The notes below the pieces were generated by a model. The model made no database searches. It was not told the origin of the DNA and worked only from the letters and a program-made list of their open reading frames with translations. From Faecalicatena contorta (GTDB lineage: Bacteria; Bacillota; Clostridia; Lachnospirales; Lachnospiraceae), in the NCBI RefSeq assembly GCF_003149105.1, contig NZ_QGDS01000002.1:310001-374000 (forward strand): a stretch of DNA of 64,000 bases, given 5' to 3'. Shown piece after piece: positions 60,744-64,000 of this stretch. Both the position numbers and the translations under genes were made by a program. Every line of letters starts with the position of its first letter. Position 1 is the stretch's first letter.

Positions 60744-62160
60744 TTAGACATTACCATTATCCAAGCGACAGAATTGCTTCATTGTTTCTGACCATGGCAT
60801 CAGTTCTTCTAAGATGCTATCGGGCTCATTTTTGTAGTCCAGCATCTTGTTCAGTACTGTTTCCAGGTAGAGACGGATGTTTAAGCCATTCGCTTTTACT
60901 GTTTCGGCAAGTGTATATACTACAGCACTTGCTCTGGCACCTTTTACAGTGTCATGAAAGTAGGAAGTTCTTTCTTCCCATAACATAAGATTTCACAGCT
61001 CGTTCAGCTGTGTTATTACTTATGGAGCATCTTCCATCCTGAAGATAGTTCCCCATAAAGGCACGTTGGTTTTTGGCATAATTAATTGCCTTGGCAAGCT
61101 TTGATCCGCCAAGGGCATTCGTCCCATTTATCCACTTTCAGAATGCACCCAGTACTAGTCGTTCCAGCTCAAGACGCTGTTTCTGGCGTTCTTCTGGTTG
61201 TAAATCTTTCAGAGTCTTTTCAATCTGAAAGAGCTGTTCGCAGTAAGCATACCCGATGTATGCCGGTGAGGATTTTGCATTTACCCCCTTTTTCTTAGGG
61301 ATTGCTTCGAACATATATCTTCGAAGATGTGCCCAGCATCCGCATCGGATGATATCAGTCAATCGGTTGTACCCGCTGAATCCATCCGTATGAACGAAGC
61401 CATGGAAGTCAGCGAGGAACTTTGCTGCATGATAACCGCCTCTTGATGGCTGATACTCATAGATCAGAATTCGGTGTTCCTCAAAAGCGCCACTGGTGTA
61501 CAGCCATATGTAAGACTTTGATTCTGGAGTCTTATCATCCTCATGAAGTACATGACATGTAGTCTCATCTGCATGAATTACAGACTGCTTAAGAAGATAC
61601 TCGTGAAGTTTATCATAAACAGGTTCAAGATATTCCTCAGCACAGGTATTGAACCAGCTGGCCATAGTACCTCGGTTTAGCTTGACGCCAAGCTGTTCCC
61701 AGTCTTTTTCCTGACGATAGAATGGCTGGCAGTTGATGCACTTCTGATACATGATAAAAGCAACTGCAGAAGCAGATGCTCTGCTATGACTGATCAGAGG
61801 AACTGGAACCGGAGCTTTCTCGATTGTTGATTCACCGTCATCACGACATGTAGGACAGGCATAGCTGTGCTGTACATACTGAACACGCTCGACCTTCGCA
61901 GGTGTAATGCGGATCTCTTCACGAACCACCTTGGAACCGATATCCTCTATTGGAGTATTACAGTAAGGGCAGTTCAGCGCATCACCTTCCAGTTCAAGAT
62001 CAATCATTCTGATTGGAACATACTTTGCTAGTTCTTCATGTGTGGCACGGGATTTCTTCTTCTGGTGAGAAGTTACGCTGATTGTTTCAGGTACCTGGAC
62101 TGGTTCATCAATTCCAAGCTGATCGAACAGGCTGAGCTGTCCATCAATGTCTGGACCATT
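60744..62160 (-). pseudogene. IS66 tnpC, broken by deletion, nonsense and frameshift
   Basis: The frame begins without a start at DIDGQLSLFDQLGIDEP (near 62155), passes the zinc motif (NCPYCN ... YACPTC) and the catalytic Asp positions (IHADETTCHV, VHTDGFSGY), and stops at TGA 61140-61138, where family members have Trp (GAF-W-KWINGTNALGG). It reads on to NNTAERAVKSYVMGRKN, then shifts frame near 60955 before DTVKGARASAVVYTLAETV. It cannot encode a working transposase. Confidence 0.87.
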
Positions 62161-62456
62161 ATAACGACGCCATGATATTCAAGAAGGATTGCGATAGAAT
62201 CCGTTGGATTTTTAGGACTGACTACTTTTGTTTCAGACAATTCATTGTAGTGAACTGGTACAACTTCCTGCTTTTCTACAACTCTTGGAACTGATGCTGG
62301 TACAGCAGATGCCTTCATACGCAGCCTTTTGATGTTGTAATAAAAAGAGCTGGTAGATACGCCATTCTGATGACACCATGCATAATCAGATAAGCCGCTA
62401 ACGCGGCATTGCTGAATGCAGTCCATCCAGTATTCATCTTTTTGAGCTTTTGTCAT
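62073..62456 (-). pseudogene. IS66 tnpA with foreign C-terminal frame
   Basis: The first about 95 residues are a TnpA (MTKAQKDEYWMDCIQQCRVSGLSDYAWCHQNGVSTSSFYYNIKRL). After HGVVIMV the frame enters tnpC sequence in the wrong frame (QTLMDSSACSISLELMNQ). This marks the junction of the internal deletion that removed tnpB. Confidence 0.8.
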
Positions 62457-62635
62457 TGGCTAAATCCTCCAAAAAAATATTTGGAGTAATATGATTCAAA
62501 AGTTTGAAATAAATAGCAGTGAAATGCTACAACTTTTGTCGTTCAAGATTAGAACTTAGAGTAATGTACTCCAACTATCCTGATCTTACATCAAGGAAGA
62601 TCAAATGACACTACGGTAGATTATGTAGCGCTTAC

Positions 62636-62750
62636 TGTATATATGAGGAAGTTTGCATACTTTGTACAATTATCGTCAGAAAAACCAATATACTTAATTG
62701 CAGTTGATATGATATAATTATTTGTATTCAAGTCATGGGAGGAATAGAGA
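62636..62750 (+). promoter_or_regulatory. AT-rich leader with an extended -10 before the second FrhB-like gene
   Basis: TGATATAAT (62710-62718) is an extended -10 lying 32 bases before the GTG start; no good -35 is seen. Because the IS cluster separates this gene from the capsule operon promoter, a local promoter is needed. Confidence 0.5.
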
Positions 62751-63959
62751 GTGCCAAAGATTATACTTTTTAATGATAAAAAAGATTGTTGCGGGTGCGG
62801 AGCCTGTTTTAATATATGCCCGAAAGGTGCAATCAGCATGAAACAAGATGATAGAGGTTTTCTCTATCCTGAAATCGATGATGATAAATGTGTTCAGTGT
62901 GGAATGTGTAATAAGGTATGTGCTTATAAAAATGGTGCAGAAAAAGTGGAAGATAAACAAGCCTGCTATGCATTTACAAATAATAATATTGATGAATTGA
63001 ACCGTTCTTCATCAGGAGGTGCTTTTTCCGCAATTGTCGATGCAATTTATAGCATGGATGGAGATAATATTACTGTCTATGGTACAATTATAGATTCTGA
63101 AATGAACATCATGCATAAATCAGCATCTGAAAGAACTGATTGTAATGCTTTTTGTACAAGTAAATATGTTCAGTCCAATATGAATGATTGTTTTAAGCAA
63201 GTCGAAACGAATTTGAAAGATGGAAAAGCTGTTTTATACACGGGTACACCTTGTCAGATTGCAGCTGTTCGATCATATGTCTCTAAAAAGAATATTAATG
63301 ATGAAAATCTCTTTTTGGTTGATATTATTTGCCATGGTACTCCAAGTCCAGGTTTATGGAAAAATTATGTTAGTTGGATGGAAAAGAAATTTGGCAAGAT
63401 GAAAGAATTTTCTTTTAGATATAAAGCTGCCGGATGGAGAGGATATCCTGCAATGGCGAAATTTGAGAATGGTAAAGAACTTGTATATGATCAGTATACT
63501 CAGGTGTTTACCAATCTGTTCTTTACACATAAAGCACTTCGGGAGAGTTGTTATTCCTGTCAATATGCTAACATGAATCGACCAGGAGATTTGACAATAG
63601 GAGATTACTGGGGAGCAGAGACAATATTAAAAAATGAAATTGATGCTGGCACTTTTGTACAGAAAAAAGGAATAAGCGAAATTATTGTAAACAGTTCTAA
63701 GGGCAGTAAACTCATGAATAAGATTATGGAAGGAAAGAGTTGTGTATTGAGTGAAACAGATGCATATATTAAGTATCAGCATAATCTGAATGCACCAACT
63801 GAAAGACCTGAAGGAACAGATAGACTTTGGGATGAGTATAATACTAATGGCGCTGATTTCGTTATCAAGAAATATGGTAAGCCTAGATTGAAACAAAGAA
63901 TAAAAATGATGATTCCGCCAAACGTTAAAGAAGGAATCAAGAAAATAATTAGAAAATAA
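62751..63959 (+). CDS. FrhB-like (F420 hydrogenase/dehydrogenase beta family) iron-sulfur protein
   Basis: This 402-residue protein carries two [4Fe-4S] motifs, CCGCGACFNICPKGA (residues 13-27) and CVQCGMCNKVC (about 47-57). The FrhB segments SSSGGAFSAIVDAI, TGTPCQIAAVRSYV, DIICHGTPSPGLWKNY and CYSCQYANMNRPGDLTIGDYWG follow. It is homologous to the second half of the fusion protein in the same locus but stands alone. Family members pass electrons to a deazaflavin or flavin; in capsule clusters the substrate is not known. The start codon is GTG with GGGAGG eight bases upstream. Confidence 0.88.
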   Translation: MPKIILFNDKKDCCGCGACFNICPKGAISMKQDDRGFLYPEIDDDKCVQCGMCNKVCAYKNGAEKVEDKQACYAFTNNNIDELNRSSSGGAFSAIVDAIYSMDGDNITVYGTIIDSEMNIMHKSASERTDCNAFCTSKYVQSNMNDCFKQVETNLKDGKAVLYTGTPCQIAAVRSYVSKKNINDENLFLVDIICHGTPSPGLWKNYVSWMEKKFGKMKEFSFRYKAAGWRGYPAMAKFENGKELVYDQYTQVFTNLFFTHKALRESCYSCQYANMNRPGDLTIGDYWGAETILKNEIDAGTFVQKKGISEIIVNSSKGSKLMNKIMEGKSCVLSETDAYIKYQHNLNAPTERPEGTDRLWDEYNTNGADFVIKKYGKPRLKQRIKMMIPPNVKEGIKKIIRK

Positions 63960-64000
63960 AATCGGACAATTCTGTATAAGTAAGAAAAGTGTGGTGATTT

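Larger units (their letters stand above)
60686..62635 (-). mobile_element. Decayed second IS66 element
   Basis: It is bounded by GTAAGCGCTATATAA (60686) and the inverted ATGTAGCGCTTAC ending at 62635; the first ten bases of both ends are identical. The 8-bp flanks (CATGTGTT and TGTATATA) do not match, so one side was rearranged after insertion. It keeps tnpA and most of tnpC; tnpB and the tnpC N-terminus are deleted. It is distinct in sequence from the first IS66. Confidence 0.88.

Noticed and set aside
61138..61140. TGA inside the second IS66 transposase considered as a recoded codon
   Set aside because: The family has Trp there, the same gene carries a frameshift and a large deletion, and no recoding structure is visible; a nonsense mutation is simpler.
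1..64000. tRNA or rRNA genes, CRISPR arrays, integrase-bearing prophage
   Set aside because: Looked for cloverleaf ends, regularly spaced repeats and phage genes; none was found. The 16-bp triple repeat at 47318 has no spacers and is not a CRISPR array.

Overview
The window looks like the chromosome of an anaerobic low-to-mid GC Firmicute, most likely a gut Lachnospiraceae member. The supporting signs are a T-box before an aspartyl-tRNA synthetase, asparaginyl-tRNA made through GatCAB, a CIRCE operator, many small Lachnospiraceae-type DUF proteins (DUF3877, DUF4358, DUF5721), an oxygen-sensitive 2-hydroxyacyl-CoA-dehydratase-type enzyme with its activase, and a Firmicute-type capsule operon. 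No tRNA, rRNA, CRISPR array or prophage was seen.

Layout. 1-6600: end of a WecG/TagA-type glycosyltransferase, YitT, a PucR/CdaR regulator, then the cell-wall set ftsE-ftsX-M23 hydrolase-S41 protease. 6601-12976: a strong promoter and a T-box leader, a dense chain of palindromes, a probably non-discriminating AspRS, a zinc-ribbon membrane protein and gatCAB. 13026-17130: a pyrophosphatase-like protein, then on the minus strand a PLP desulfurase-like enzyme, a probable double-cubane-cluster reductase, a Se/S-carrier-like protein and an ATP-driven activase. 17265-21543: alpha/beta hydrolase, GNAT, DUF5721 and htpG with a perfect CIRCE element. 21788-30156: a sugar ABC transporter, two FGGY kinases, a DeoR regulator and a class II aldolase. 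30200-30470: a type I toxin-antitoxin locus of the TxpA/holin-like type. 30669-34638: an SGNH / DUF4358 / MBOAT / DHHW O-acylation-type module. 34631-40368: RluF-type pseudouridine synthase, ligA, an unusual clpX, DUF3877 and a YdeI-type protein.

40590-64000 is a capsule or exopolysaccharide locus. Its head (CpsB-type phosphatase, Wzz-type protein, BY-kinase, DUF5011 protein, LCP ligase, initiating sugar transferase) has the base composition of the rest of the chromosome. After a decayed stretch (46610-47430) the composition turns visibly AT-rich and the strain-specific part begins: an Alg14/Alg13-like pair, two glycosyltransferases, a pyruvyl transferase, a Wzy-type polymerase, a pyruvyl transferase fused to an FrhB-like iron-sulfur domain, and a Wzx flippase. 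An IS graveyard follows: an apparently intact IS66 element with an exact 8-bp target duplication inside a WYL-regulator remnant, a chimeric IS21 fragment, and a decayed second IS66 copy. A second FrhB-like gene ends the window.

The most interesting items are the PLP enzyme / double-cubane reductase / Se-S carrier / activase cluster, the FrhB-like redox proteins in a capsule locus of an organism with no visible F420 genes here, the type I toxin-antitoxin locus whose two RNAs share mirrored 5' ends, and several unexplained repeated or palindromic intergenic elements.
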